Positions 23,839 through 32,399 of a DNA stretch of 64,000 nucleotides are shown here, piece after piece. The notes under the pieces are model-generated. The model was given only the letters and a program-made list of their open reading frames with translations. It had not been told where the DNA came from and made no database searches. A program made the translations under genes and the position numbers. Position 1 is the stretch's first letter. Each line of letters begins with the position of its first letter. The stretch covers positions 1,984,001 to 2,048,000 of the forward strand of contig OY970153.1 of NCBI GenBank assembly GCA_963706385.1, read 5' to 3'. The stretch comes from Poindextera sp963706385 (lineage in GTDB: Bacteria; Pseudomonadota; Alphaproteobacteria; Caulobacterales; Caulobacteraceae).

Positions 23839-26534
23839 GCCAAGACGAGCCTTCCCGCCCCGATCCCGACGCGCTGCTGGCCGAGGCCAAGCGTCAGGGA
23901 CGCGGACGGCTCAAGGTCTACCTCGGCATGGCCCCGGGGGTCGGCAAGACTTTCGAGATGCTCACCGCCGGCCGGCGCCGCCGCGACGAGGGCGTCGAAG
24001 TGGTCGTCGGCGTGGTCGAGACCCATGGGCGCAAGGACACCGAGGCCCTGACCGAGGGGCTGGAGGTGATGCCCCGGCACCCGATCGAATACCGCGGCCG
24101 CCGGCTGATGGAATTCGACCTGGACGGGGCCCTGGCGCGCAAGCCCAAGCTGCTTTTGGTCGACGAATACGCCCACTCCAACGCGCACGGCTCGCGCCAC
24201 CCCAAGCGTTGGCAGGACGTCGAGGAGCTGCTGGCGGCCGGCATCGACGTGTGGACCACGCTCAACGTCCAGCACCTGGAAAGCCTGGTCGACGTGGTCT
24301 GGAAGATCACCGGGGTTCGGGTGCGCGAGACCGTGCCCGACTCGGCGCTGTCGGCCGCGGACGAGATCGAGCTGGTCGACCTGACGCCGCAGGAGCTGCG
24401 CGAGCGGCTGACCGCCGGCAAGGTCTATGTGCCCGAGACCGCCCGGCTCGCCTCGGACAAATTCTTCAAGCCGGAGAACCTGACCGCCCTGCGCGAGATG
24501 GCCCTGCGCCGCGCCGCCCAGACGGTCGACGACCAGCTCATGGGCGTCATGCGCCGCCAGGGGATCGAGGGTCCGTGGGCGGCCGGGGAGCGGATCCTGG
24601 TGCTGATCGCGGGCGATGCGATGGCCAGTTCGCTGGTGCGGGCCGGACGTCGGCTGGCCGACCTGATGGACGCGCCCTGGACCGTGACCCACGTCGAGCG
24701 GCCGAATCGGCCCACCGGTGGGATCCTGGGCGCGCGCCGGGTGACCGAGGCGCTGAAACTGGCCGAGCAGCTCGGCGCGGCGACCGTGGTGCTGACCGGC
24801 GACGACCTGCCCGACACGGTGCTGGCCTACGCCCGGCGCAACAACGTCACCCAGATCGTGATCGGCAAGACCAAGGACAGCCGCTGGCGCGTGCTGGCCG
24901 GCCGCTCGCTGGCCCACGCCCTGCTCAGCCGATCCGCTGGCGCGGCCCTGCATTTCGTCAGCGAGGGGGCGCCAGAGACGGAAAAGCCGGAACCGGCGGC
25001 GGCGCCGCCGCGCCAGGGCTGGCGCGAATGGCGCGGCTATCTCGGCGCCGTGGGCCTCGTGGGTCTGGCCAATGCGGTTGCCTTCCCGATCGACCGGTTC
25101 TCCACCGGCGCGGACCTGGCGATGATCTTCCTGGCCAGCGTGCTGATCAGCGGGCTGGCGTGGGGCCTGCGCCCGGCGATCGCCGCGGCGACCCTGGCCA
25201 TCCTGACCTACAACTTCTTCTTCCTCGAGCCGCGGTTCTCGCTTGAGATCGGCCATCCCGGCGACGTGCTGACCTTCGCCATCTTCTTCGCCGTCGCCGC
25301 CGCCACCGGCTGGCTGACCGGCCGCGTGCGCGATCAGGCGCGGCTTTCGGCGCAGCGGGCCTCGGCGGTCACCGCGCTCCTGGCCGCCAGCCGGCGGCTG
25401 TCGGCCGCCTCCACCCAGGCCGAAACCGCCCAGGCCCTGGCCGATCAGGCCGCGGCCGCGTCGGGCGGGCGGGCGGTGGTGCTGTTGCCGCACGAGAGCG
25501 AGCTGGTCCAGACCGCCGGCGCGCCAACCACCGCGCTTTTGACCACCGGGGCCATGGCCGCGGCCCGCTGGGCCTGGGATAAGGGCGAGGCCGCCGGGTC
25601 CGGCACCGGCACCCTGCCGCAGGTGGGCTGGACCTTCTGGCCGCTGGTGGGTCTGCGCGGCCGCGCCGGCGTCGCCGGGGTGGAGTTCAACGAGCGCGCC
25701 GGCCCCGACGACGAGCGGCTGGTCGCGGCCCTGTTGGACCAGGGCGCGGTGGCGTTGGAGCGGGCCGAACTGGCCGCCGCCACGGTCGAGAACGAGGCCT
25801 TGCGCCGCTCCGACAAGCTGAGGGCGGCGCTGCTCAACTCGATCAGCCACGACCTCAGGACGCCGCTGTCGACGGTGATGGGCGCGACCACCACCCTGAT
25901 CGACTACGGCAGGACGCTCAAAGCCGACGTGCGCGGCGATCTTCTGCTCAGCATCCGCGAGGAGGCCGAACGGCTGAACCGCTATGTGGGCGATCTTCTG
26001 GACATGACCCGGCTCGAGGGCGGGGCGCTGAAGACCCGCTCGGAATGGACCGACATGCGCGACGTGCTGGACGCCGCGATCAACCGCGTCTCGCGCCGTC
26101 TGGAGCACCGCGAACTGGCGCGCGACTTCCCGCCCGAACTGACCGCGGTGCAGACCGACCCGGGGCTTTTGGAGCAGGCCATCGTCAACATCCTGGAGAA
26201 CGCCATCGCCTACAGCCCCGATTCATCGCGCATCGAGGTCGCGGCCTACGAGGACCGCGGAAACGTGGTGATCTCGATCGAGGACGAGGGGCCGGGCATC
26301 CCGCAGGCGGACATCGAGCGGGTGTTCGAGAAGTTCCGCCGGCTGGAGGAGCCGTCCGACCGCGCTCGGGGCGAGCGCAACAAGGGCGCCGGGCTTGGGC
26401 TTTCCATCGCCAAGGGCTTCGTCGAGGCGATGGGTGGGCGGATCGCGGCCGCCAGTCCGCTGATCCAGGGCCGCGGCACGCGCGTGCTGATCAGCCTGCC
26501 CAAGACGACCCCCACCCACCACCTGCTGCTTTAG
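23835..26534 (+). CDS. kdpD: Osmosensitive K+ channel sensor histidine kinase KdpD
   Basis: An 899-residue membrane sensor kinase controlling kdp expression. The N-terminal KdpD domain has the Walker-A-like GMAPGVGKTFEML near residue 36 and EYAHSNAHGSRHPKRWQDV near 113. A USP-like domain follows (residues 250-370), then four membrane helices (about 400-500), a GAF-like part, and the kinase core with phospho-acceptor His672 (SHDLRTPLS) and HATPase boxes NILENAIAYSP and GAGLGLSIAKGFVEAMGG. The first four bases overlap the chimeric remnant. Followed by kdpE after 10 bases. Confidence 0.97.
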   Translation: MSQDEPSRPDPDALLAEAKRQGRGRLKVYLGMAPGVGKTFEMLTAGRRRRDEGVEVVVGVVETHGRKDTEALTEGLEVMPRHPIEYRGRRLMEFDLDGALARKPKLLLVDEYAHSNAHGSRHPKRWQDVEELLAAGIDVWTTLNVQHLESLVDVVWKITGVRVRETVPDSALSAADEIELVDLTPQELRERLTAGKVYVPETARLASDKFFKPENLTALREMALRRAAQTVDDQLMGVMRRQGIEGPWAAGERILVLIAGDAMASSLVRAGRRLADLMDAPWTVTHVERPNRPTGGILGARRVTEALKLAEQLGAATVVLTGDDLPDTVLAYARRNNVTQIVIGKTKDSRWRVLAGRSLAHALLSRSAGAALHFVSEGAPETEKPEPAAAPPRQGWREWRGYLGAVGLVGLANAVAFPIDRFSTGADLAMIFLASVLISGLAWGLRPAIAAATLAILTYNFFFLEPRFSLEIGHPGDVLTFAIFFAVAAATGWLTGRVRDQARLSAQRASAVTALLAASRRLSAASTQAETAQALADQAAAASGGRAVVLLPHESELVQTAGAPTTALLTTGAMAAARWAWDKGEAAGSGTGTLPQVGWTFWPLVGLRGRAGVAGVEFNERAGPDDERLVAALLDQGAVALERAELAAATVENEALRRSDKLRAALLNSISHDLRTPLSTVMGATTTLIDYGRTLKADVRGDLLLSIREEAERLNRYVGDLLDMTRLEGGALKTRSEWTDMRDVLDAAINRVSRRLEHRELARDFPPELTAVQTDPGLLEQAIVNILENAIAYSPDSSRIEVAAYEDRGNVVISIEDEGPGIPQADIERVFEKFRRLEEPSDRARGERNKGAGLGLSIAKGFVEAMGGRIAAASPLIQGRGTRVLISLPKTTPTHHLLL

Positions 26535-26544
26535 GGACCGCACG

Positions 26545-27237
26545 ATGTCCGCTCACCGGCCCCGCATCCTGGTCATCGACGACGAGCCGCAGATTCACCG
26601 CTTCCTGGCTCCCGCCCTCGACGCGGCCGGCTACGAGCCGGTGCGCGCCGACGACGCGGCGCAGGGCCTGGCCGCCATCGCGAGCCGGGCGCCTGACGCG
26701 GTGATCCTCGACCTCGGCCTGCCCGACATGGACGGCAAACAGACGCTGATCCGAGCGCGCGCATTTTACGACGGCCCGATCCTGATCCTGTCCGCACGCG
26801 ACCGCGAGGTGGAGAAGATCGAGGCGCTGGACCACGGCGCCGACGACTATGTGGAAAAGCCGTTCGGCGTGGGCGAACTCCTGGCCCGCCTGAGGGTGGC
26901 CATGCGCCACCGGCTGCATCAGGTTGGGGCCGCGCCGGTGATCCGCGCGGGCGATGTCGAGATCGACCTGATCAAGCGGGTGGTCACCCGGGGCGGCGAG
27001 GCGGTGCGGCTCTCGCCCCGCGAATACGACCTTCTGGCCAAGCTCGCCGAGGGCCGCGGCAAGGTGTTGACCCACCGACAGCTGCTGACCGCGGTCTGGG
27101 GCCCGGCCAATGTCGAGGACGTGCAGTATCTGCGCGTCTTCATCGGCCATCTGCGCCAGAAGCTCGAGGCCGACCACTCAAGCCCCCGCCACATCATCAC
27201 CGAGGCCGGGGTGGGCTACCGGTTCATCTGCGACTGA
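26545..27237 (+). CDS. kdpE: Response regulator KdpE
   Basis: A 230-residue OmpR-family regulator, the partner of KdpD. The receiver domain has the acidic pair IDDEP near residue 12, phospho-acceptor Asp56 (VILDLGLPDMDG), ILILSARD and the Lys in VEKPFG. The C-terminal winged helix reads LSPREYDLLAKLAEGRGKVLTHRQLL... with VEDVQYLRVFIGHLRQKLE and a normal end VGYRFICD. Last gene of the kdp cluster; convergent with the His-rich secreted protein gene, with CTGACC/GGTCAG dyad sequence between them. Confidence 0.96.
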   Translation: MSAHRPRILVIDDEPQIHRFLAPALDAAGYEPVRADDAAQGLAAIASRAPDAVILDLGLPDMDGKQTLIRARAFYDGPILILSARDREVEKIEALDHGADDYVEKPFGVGELLARLRVAMRHRLHQVGAAPVIRAGDVEIDLIKRVVTRGGEAVRLSPREYDLLAKLAEGRGKVLTHRQLLTAVWGPANVEDVQYLRVFIGHLRQKLEADHSSPRHIITEAGVGYRFICD

Positions 27238-27249
27238 CCCGCCGGCCGG

Positions 27250-27804
27250 TCAGAACCGGCGGATCTCGTAGCCTTCGTCCGCATCGGGCGGTGGCGGTGG
27301 GCCTTGCCAGCCCTCGGGCGGCGGCGGAAGCGGCGGGCCTTCGTCGTCCACCGGACGGCCGCCGATGAACCGGGTCTTGCCCGGCCAGGTCAGAAAACCG
27401 GACCGGTCCGTCGCCCAGGGCCGCTCGGCCCTGGCGTGGTCCCAGTAGCCCCGGTAGCCCCAGTGGCCCGCATGGCCAAAGGCCCAGCGCGCCTCGTCCT
27501 CGCTCCAGCCCGGCCCCGCGCCCCAATCGCCTTCCTCGCGCCAGCGATGCTCGTCGCGCCACATGGGTCCGCCCATGTCGGCATGGTGTTCGCTCCAGCC
27601 GCCCGCGCGGCCCGAGACCCGGACGTGGGCGTGGCGACGGGCGTGGCGATGGACGTGATAGCGCGCGGGGCCGGCCGCGCGGGCGTGGCGGCAACCGCAG
27701 CTGGTCGCGGCGGGCGCGGCCTTGGGGTGGACGGGGGCGGCGACGGCGAGGCTCGCCACGAGGCTGGCGAGGACGCCGAGCAGGGGAAGGGATCGGATGC
27801 GCAT
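27250..27804 (-). CDS. Secreted hypothetical protein rich in His, Trp, Gly and Pro
   Basis: A 184-residue exported protein. The signal peptide is clear (residues 1-23, LLGVLASLVASLAVAAP). The mature N-terminal part is His/Arg-rich (HVHRHARRHAHVRV). The middle is rich in Trp and Gly (WREEGDWGAG, HWGYRGYWDHA), and the C-terminus is a proline run (PPLPPPPEGW). It may bind metal or the cell wall, but I know no family. A perfect CtrA-type box ends about 21 bp upstream of the ATG, suggesting cell-cycle-timed expression. Confidence 0.75.
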   Translation of the reverse strand: MRIRSLPLLGVLASLVASLAVAAPVHPKAAPAATSCGCRHARAAGPARYHVHRHARRHAHVRVSGRAGGWSEHHADMGGPMWRDEHRWREEGDWGAGPGWSEDEARWAFGHAGHWGYRGYWDHARAERPWATDRSGFLTWPGKTRFIGGRPVDDEGPPLPPPPEGWQGPPPPPDADEGYEIRRF

Positions 27805-27825
27805 AGCGGGGCTCTCCGCGACGGA

Positions 27826-27840
27826 TTAACCTCACATTAA
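27826..27840 (-). promoter_or_regulatory. CtrA-type box TTAA-N7-TTAA
   Basis: TTAACCTCACATTAA matches the full CtrA consensus with exact spacing. It is 21 bp upstream of the start of the secreted His/Trp-rich protein gene on the minus strand, a position compatible with the promoter. The role is inferred from the motif. Confidence 0.6.
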
Positions 27841-27923
27841 CCCTTTGCGCCGCCAGCGAACCCGGATTTCTCGCCACGCGGGAACGCGCCGCGCCCCCCT
27901 TGCGTGGGACAAGGCGCCTCTCT

Positions 27924-28024
27924 AGGCCATTTTCCGCCGAAGTGGCCACCGGTTCGGCGAAGAAAATGGCCTCACTTTAAAGACCGACGAGCAGATTCCG
28001 ATCCAATCGGATCGGAATCTGCTC
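27924..28024. repeat. Two tandem hairpins in an intergenic region
   Basis: Hairpin one (about 27924-27972) pairs GGCCATTTTC with GAAAATGGCC, and inside it CCGAA with TTCGG. Hairpin two (27989-28024) is a perfect 16-bp stem, GAGCAGATTCCGATCC, then loop AATC, then the exact complement. The AGAGC-like arm ends resemble the paired hairpins at 59021-59134. No T-tract follows, so this looks more like a palindromic intergenic repeat than a classical terminator. Confidence 0.65.
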
Positions 28025-28059
28025 TAGCGTCTCGCGCGATTTGAGACAGGAGCGCGGGC

Positions 28060-28704
28060 GTGACGATCAAGGCGGTGATCTGGGATTTCGGCGGGGTGTT
28101 CACCACCTCGCCGTTCGAGGCGTTCAACCGCTACGAGGCCCAGCGCGGCCTGCCGCTGGACCTGATCCGCACGATCAACGCCACCAATCCGCACGACAAC
28201 GCCTGGGCGCTGTTCGAGCGATCGGAGATCGACGCGGCGGGGTTCGACGTCCGCTTCGCCGCCGAGGCCAAGGCGCTCGGCCACGAGCTGCGCGGAGCCG
28301 AGGTGCTGCCGCTGCTCTCGGGCGACGTGCGCCCGCGCATGGTCGCCGCCCTGGCCGCCTGCAAGGAGCGCTTCACGGTGGCCTGCATCACCAACAACGT
28401 CCAGGGCGCGGGCCACGGCGCGGGCATGGCGGCGACCACCGAAAAGGCCGTCCAGGTGGCCGAGATCATGGCCAGCTTCGACGCGGTGATCGAAAGCTCC
28501 AAGATCGGCATCCGCAAGCCCGATCCGCGCATCTACCAGATGATGTGCGAGCTGTTGGAGGTCGAGCCAGGGGCCTGCGTCTACCTCGACGACCTGGGGG
28601 TGAACTGCAAACCCGCCGCCCAGCTCGGCATGGCCGCGATCAAGGTCACCAGCGAGGACCAGGCCCTGGCCGACCTGGCGCGGGTGACCGGCCTGAGCTT
28701 CTGA
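28060..28704 (+). CDS. HAD-IA family hydrolase
   Basis: A 214-residue haloacid-dehalogenase-superfamily protein. Motif I is IWDFGGVF (nucleophile Asp near residue 9), followed by ITNN for motif II, KPDPRIY for motif III and YLDDLGVN for motif IV. The second Asp of the usual D-x-D is Gly, as in the epoxide-hydrolase-N-domain/ACAD10 type, so the reaction need not be phosphatase. Start GTG 28060 has AGGAG eight bases upstream. The gene lies just downstream of the paired hairpins and 7 bp before the pterin dehydratase gene. Confidence 0.88.
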   Translation: MTIKAVIWDFGGVFTTSPFEAFNRYEAQRGLPLDLIRTINATNPHDNAWALFERSEIDAAGFDVRFAAEAKALGHELRGAEVLPLLSGDVRPRMVAALAACKERFTVACITNNVQGAGHGAGMAATTEKAVQVAEIMASFDAVIESSKIGIRKPDPRIYQMMCELLEVEPGACVYLDDLGVNCKPAAQLGMAAIKVTSEDQALADLARVTGLSF

Positions 28705-28711
28705 TCCGGGC

Positions 28712-29011
28712 ATGGCCCGCCCCTCTAAGCTTCCGGTCGAGACGGTTCTGGCCCAGCTTTCCGGCTGGTCCGCCGCCGACGGGCGCGAGGCGATCGTCAA
28801 GACCTTCCGCTTTACGGACTTCAGCCAGGCCTTCGGCTTCATGACCCGCGTCGCCCTGGCGGCGGAAAAGCTCGACCACCATCCCGAATGGTTCAACGTC
28901 TATGGCCGCGTCGAGGCGCTGCTGGCCACCCACGACGTCGGCGGGGTGACCGAGCTCGATCTCAAGCTCGCGAAGGTGATGGACGAGATCGCTTCCTCCG
29001 GTTCAAACTGA
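28712..29011 (+). CDS. phhB: 4a-hydroxytetrahydrobiopterin dehydratase (PCD/DCoH)
   Basis: A 99-residue pterin-4a-carbinolamine dehydratase, which regenerates the pterin cofactor after aromatic hydroxylation and can also act in molybdopterin-related steps. The diagnostic stretch EKLDHHPEWFNVYGRVEALL carries the catalytic His pair, and it is followed by THDVGGVTELD. Size is normal. No phenylalanine hydroxylase gene is nearby. Directly follows the HAD gene, probably on the same transcript. The name phhB is by family only. Confidence 0.9.
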   Translation: MARPSKLPVETVLAQLSGWSAADGREAIVKTFRFTDFSQAFGFMTRVALAAEKLDHHPEWFNVYGRVEALLATHDVGGVTELDLKLAKVMDEIASSGSN

Positions 29012-29040
29012 CGTTTGAATTTTAGGACGAGGTGACACCC

Positions 29041-29829
29041 ATGGCGAAGACCGCAGGCGGCCGCGTGGCCGGCAAGAAGGCTTTCATCACCGGCGCGGCG
29101 CAGGGCCTGGGCGCGGCGGCGGCCTGGCGGCTGGCCGAAGAGGGAGCCAAGGTCAGCCTCGCCGACATCAATCTCGAGGGCGCGACCAAGACCGCCGAGG
29201 CGATCAACGCCGCCTTCGGGGCCAACACCGCCTTCGCCTTCCCGCTCGACGTGACCAAGGAGGATCAGTGGATCTTCGCCCTTGAGGAGGCCGACGCGGC
29301 GATGGGCGGCGTCTCGGTGCTGCTCAACAACGCCGGCATCTCGCGCGGCGGCGACATCGAGCACCTGAGTTTCGAGAGCTGGAAGCTGGTGATGAGCGTG
29401 AACGTCGATTCGGTGTTCCTCGGAACCAAACACGCGCTGAAATACATGCGCCAGAACCAGCCCGGCTCGATCATCAACATCTCCTCGATCGCCGGCCTGA
29501 TCGCGGCGCACAATTCGCCGTCCTACAACGCCTCCAAGGCCGCGGTCTGGCTGCTGTCCAAGGGCATCGCCCTGCACTGCGCCAAGCAGAAGCTCGACAT
29601 CCGCTCCAACTCGATCCACCCGACCTTCATCGACACCCCCATACTCGACCCGCTGCGCCAGATGTTCGGCAAAGAGGAGGCCGAGGCCAAGCTGGCCCGC
29701 CAGATTCCGCTGGGCCGCATCGGCGAGCCGGCGGACATCGCCAACGCCGTGCTGTACCTGGCCTCGGACGAGAGCAAGTTCATGACCGGCGCCGAGCTGA
29801 AGCTGGACGGCGGCATCTCGGCGATGTGA
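29041..29829 (+). CDS. SDR family NAD(P)-dependent oxidoreductase
   Basis: A 262-residue classical short-chain dehydrogenase. The cofactor motif TGAAQGLG is near residue 17, DVT near 70, NNAG near 98, catalytic Ser in IINISSIAG near 145, and the Y-N-A-S-K pair near 161. The C-terminus LDGGISAM is typical. Homologs are often named hydroxysteroid or cyclohexanol dehydrogenases; the real substrate is unknown. ATG 29041 is preceded by GAGGTG. An in-frame GTG at 29032 is a possible alternative. Confidence 0.93.
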   Translation: MAKTAGGRVAGKKAFITGAAQGLGAAAAWRLAEEGAKVSLADINLEGATKTAEAINAAFGANTAFAFPLDVTKEDQWIFALEEADAAMGGVSVLLNNAGISRGGDIEHLSFESWKLVMSVNVDSVFLGTKHALKYMRQNQPGSIINISSIAGLIAAHNSPSYNASKAAVWLLSKGIALHCAKQKLDIRSNSIHPTFIDTPILDPLRQMFGKEEAEAKLARQIPLGRIGEPADIANAVLYLASDESKFMTGAELKLDGGISAM

Positions 29830-29850
29830 CGGGCCAGGCCGGGCCGTGGC

Positions 29851-30261
29851 CTATTCGGTCATGATCGAGCCCAACAGCAGCCGCGCGCCCGGCCGGCGCA
29901 GCACCTGGTTGGTCTGGGCCTGCAGCGAACGGGCGATGTAGTCGGCGTCCGGCGGCGCGCCGGGCGCCAGGCCGGCGGCGTAGATCTGCAGAAACTGGAC
30001 ATAGGCGGCGCGCAGACGCGGTTGCGAGGCGTTGGCCAAGGCGCGCAAGGCCGGGTCCGGCACGTCGACACCGACCTCCAGGGTCAGCACCCCGCGCTGG
30101 CCGTTGGGGCGAAACACGGTCGCGCTCAAGGTCTGGAGCTGGATGTAGCTGGTCCCGCCGGCCTTCTTCTTCTCGGCGGTCTCGGCGACGGCCCAGGCGG
30201 GCGGCGCCATCGCGGCGGGCAGGGCGAGAGCCAGGGTGCAGAAGGTGCGGCGGGCGAGCAT
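29851..30261 (-). CDS. Secreted hypothetical protein
   Basis: A 136-residue protein with an N-terminal export signal carrying two arginines (MLARRTFCTLALALPAAMAP), compatible with either Sec or Tat export. The mature part has a beta-rich segment (GVLTLEVGVDVPDPALR) and an arginine-rich end, FLQIYAAGLAPG then RPGARLLLGSIM, loosely recalling the FliL-type C-terminal domain. I do not assign a family. Convergent with the SDR gene, divergent from the DUF983 gene. Confidence 0.7.
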   Translation of the reverse strand: MLARRTFCTLALALPAAMAPPAWAVAETAEKKKAGGTSYIQLQTLSATVFRPNGQRGVLTLEVGVDVPDPALRALANASQPRLRAAYVQFLQIYAAGLAPGAPPDADYIARSLQAQTNQVLRRPGARLLLGSIMTE

Positions 30262-30360
30262 GCGCCTATATCTGGCGGCGAGGGTGTTGACGCTCCCTTT
30301 ACACCGGCGCGCGCATGGGTTCTACCGGCCCCGCGCCGTCCCCTCCCGACGAGAGTCCGC

Positions 30361-30744
30361 ATGAGCCGATCCAACCTGATCGCCGGCCTGGCCCGAGGCT
30401 TCGCCGAGCGGTGTCCCGAATGCGGCGAAGGCCGGCTGTTTCGGCGCTACCTGAAGGTCTCCTCGCCGTGTCCGGCCTGCGGGCACGACAATGCGCGCTA
30501 TCCCTCCGACGATGCGCCGCCCTATTTCACCATCCTGATCGTCGGCCATCTGGTGATCGCGCCGATGCTGTTTTTTCCCTTCGTCTGGACCTGGCCGGTG
30601 AGCTGGGTGCTGGCCACGACCCTGCCGAGCATCGCGGGGCTGACGCTGGTGCTGCTGCCCCGGGTGAAGGGCGCGGTGATCGGCGCGCAATGGGCGATCG
30701 ACCGCGGCCATGGCGCGGCGGATCGCGACCGCCCAACGCCCTAA
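30361..30744 (+). CDS. DUF983 domain-containing membrane protein
   Basis: A 127-residue protein with an N-terminal zinc-ribbon-like pair of Cys clusters (CPECGEGRLFRRY and SPCPACGHDN) and two membrane helices (about residues 58-78 and 82-103), as in the DUF983 family. Function unknown in the family. ATG 30361 opens the typical MSRSNLIAGLARGFAERCP. It precedes the ferritin-like gene. Confidence 0.85.
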   Translation: MSRSNLIAGLARGFAERCPECGEGRLFRRYLKVSSPCPACGHDNARYPSDDAPPYFTILIVGHLVIAPMLFFPFVWTWPVSWVLATTLPSIAGLTLVLLPRVKGAVIGAQWAIDRGHGAADRDRPTP

Positions 30745-30828
30745 CCCCGCGCCCGACGAGAGGTCTAACCGTTCGGCCCGGGCTGGCGTATGCTGCGGGC
30801 AGGACCGATGCGACCCCGGAGACGCGCG

Positions 30829-31875
30829 ATGGCGACCCAGCTGCGATTCAGCCGCGACGAGTTGATGGCCAGCCATCCCTACGCGCGCCCGCACCAGGAA
30901 GCCGGACGACGGCTGCACGGCGGGTTCGACGCCGAGGGCCGCTACGTCTCGCCGCGCACCCTGACGCGCTGGCCGGCGGTCGAGGCCTGGCGCGCGGCGC
31001 TGGCCGCCCGCGGCTGGCCGCTGATCGACGCCTCGGGCAAGCTTTTGGAAAGCGAGGGTTATCCGAATTTCGCTCAGCAAAAACTCTTGTTGCAGTCCGG
31101 CTTCGGCCAGACCGAATGGAACGCGCTGACCATCACCGGGATCATCGAGGCGCGCGGTCAGGCCCTGGCCAATTTCACCGCGCCCGACCTGCAAGCGATC
31201 ATCGTCGAGGACATTTCCGAGACCGCCTGCGGCCACCTGAACCTGGGCCTGCTGCACGCCCACGGCATGGACGAGGGCGGCGATCCGGCCCAGCCCGACG
31301 TCGGCGCCCACGACGCCATGTGGTTCGCCGCGCGCGATCTGGTGTTCGGCAAGGACGCCTATCCGATCCCCGTCGCCCCGGAGAGCATCTCCCGACCGGT
31401 GGAGGCGCGCGAGATGCCCCAGGTCCCGCCGCCCTATGAGCAGCTGTTCAAGCTGTTGATGGACGTGTTGATGATCGAGGTCAGGGCCGAGTCCGCCTTC
31501 GTCCTGCATGGCCGGCTGTTCCGCGATCCCGAGATCTTCGCGGATCGGGCGGCGGCCGAGCGGGCGGCCGACCTGGTCGAGCGGATTCGCACGGACGAAG
31601 CGGTTCACGTGGCCTATCTGCAGACGGTGGTCTCCGAGCTGCGCGGCTTCACCTTCAAGACCGAGGATGGCGGCCGCGCCGCCGGCGCCGAGATCATCGA
31701 TCCGGTCTGGGCCAGGATGGTCGAGTGGCACGGCTCGCTGGAGCGCGTGGCCGCCCGCGAGCGCGCCCGCGCCGAGCTGGAGCGACGGATACTGGCCGCG
31801 CGGGGCGAGGAGGCCGGCCGCGAGCTCCTGGCCCGGCTCGATGCGCTGGAGACCGCGGCCGTCGCGGCCGCCTAA
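30829..31875 (+). CDS. Uncharacterised protein, possibly ferritin-like helical fold
   Basis: A 348-residue soluble protein. I do not recognise a named family. It has a central helical part with acidic/His spacing that could hold a di-metal site: IIVEDISETACGHLNLGLLHAH (near 120-140), MIEVRAESAFVLHG near 218 and IRTDEAVHVAYLQ near 255. The C-terminal helix is Arg/Glu/Ala-rich. ATG 30829 (MATQLRFSRDEL) has GGAG upstream; two in-frame ATGs upstream give an Arg-rich leader. It sits 50 bp before tsaE, on the same strand. Confidence 0.75.
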   Translation: MATQLRFSRDELMASHPYARPHQEAGRRLHGGFDAEGRYVSPRTLTRWPAVEAWRAALAARGWPLIDASGKLLESEGYPNFAQQKLLLQSGFGQTEWNALTITGIIEARGQALANFTAPDLQAIIVEDISETACGHLNLGLLHAHGMDEGGDPAQPDVGAHDAMWFAARDLVFGKDAYPIPVAPESISRPVEAREMPQVPPPYEQLFKLLMDVLMIEVRAESAFVLHGRLFRDPEIFADRAAAERAADLVERIRTDEAVHVAYLQTVVSELRGFTFKTEDGGRAAGAEIIDPVWARMVEWHGSLERVAARERARAELERRILAARGEEAGRELLARLDALETAAVAAA

Positions 31876-31925
31876 GGCCCATCGGGACGGCGCGGGGCCG
31901 CGCGCCGCGTTCAGGAGGACCCGCC

Positions 31926-32399
31926 ATGCGCCTTTCCGCCGAGGGCGACTATCGCCTGAAGGACGAGGCCGCGACCGGCCGGCTGGGCGCCGCGGTCGGC
32001 CGGGCGCTGGAGGCCGGCGAGGCGGTCTGCCTGTGGGGGCCGCTCGGGGCCGGCAAGACCACCCTGGCGCGCGGCCTGATCCGCGCCCTGGCCGACCCGA
32101 AGGAAGAGGTGCCGAGCCCGACCTTCACCCTGGCGCAGTTCTATCCCACCGCGCGCCTGCGGCTGACGCACTTCGACCTCTACCGCATCGGCCGGCCCGA
32201 GGAGGCGCACGAGATCGGCCTGGACGAGGCGCTGGACGAGGGGGCGGCGCTGATCGAATGGCCCGAACGGCTCGGCGGCCATCTGCCGGCGGATCGACTC
32301 GATATAGAACTCACCATCATCGGGCAGGGCGGCGGCGAGCAGCGGCTGGCGCGCCTGACCCCCCACGGCGCCTGGGAAGGACGACCGATTGAGTTCTGA
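31926..32399 (+). CDS. tsaE: tRNA threonylcarbamoyladenosine biosynthesis ATPase TsaE
   Basis: A 157-residue P-loop protein needed for the t6A modification of tRNA with TsaB and TsaD. Walker A is WGPLGAGKTTLARGL near residue 38, followed by PSPTFTLAQFY, the HFDLYRIG block and the family-typical IEWPERLGGHLP. Length normal. Its 3' end overlaps the start of the amgK-like gene by 11 bases, which implies coupled translation. Confidence 0.95.
   Translation: MRLSAEGDYRLKDEAATGRLGAAVGRALEAGEAVCLWGPLGAGKTTLARGLIRALADPKEEVPSPTFTLAQFYPTARLRLTHFDLYRIGRPEEAHEIGLDEALDEGAALIEWPERLGGHLPADRLDIELTIIGQGGGEQRLARLTPHGAWEGRPIEF

Noticed and set aside
27233..27256. CTGACC/GGTCAG dyad between kdpE and the secreted protein gene as a terminator
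   Set aside because: Short stem overlapping both stop regions and no T-tract. It could arise by chance at this GC content.
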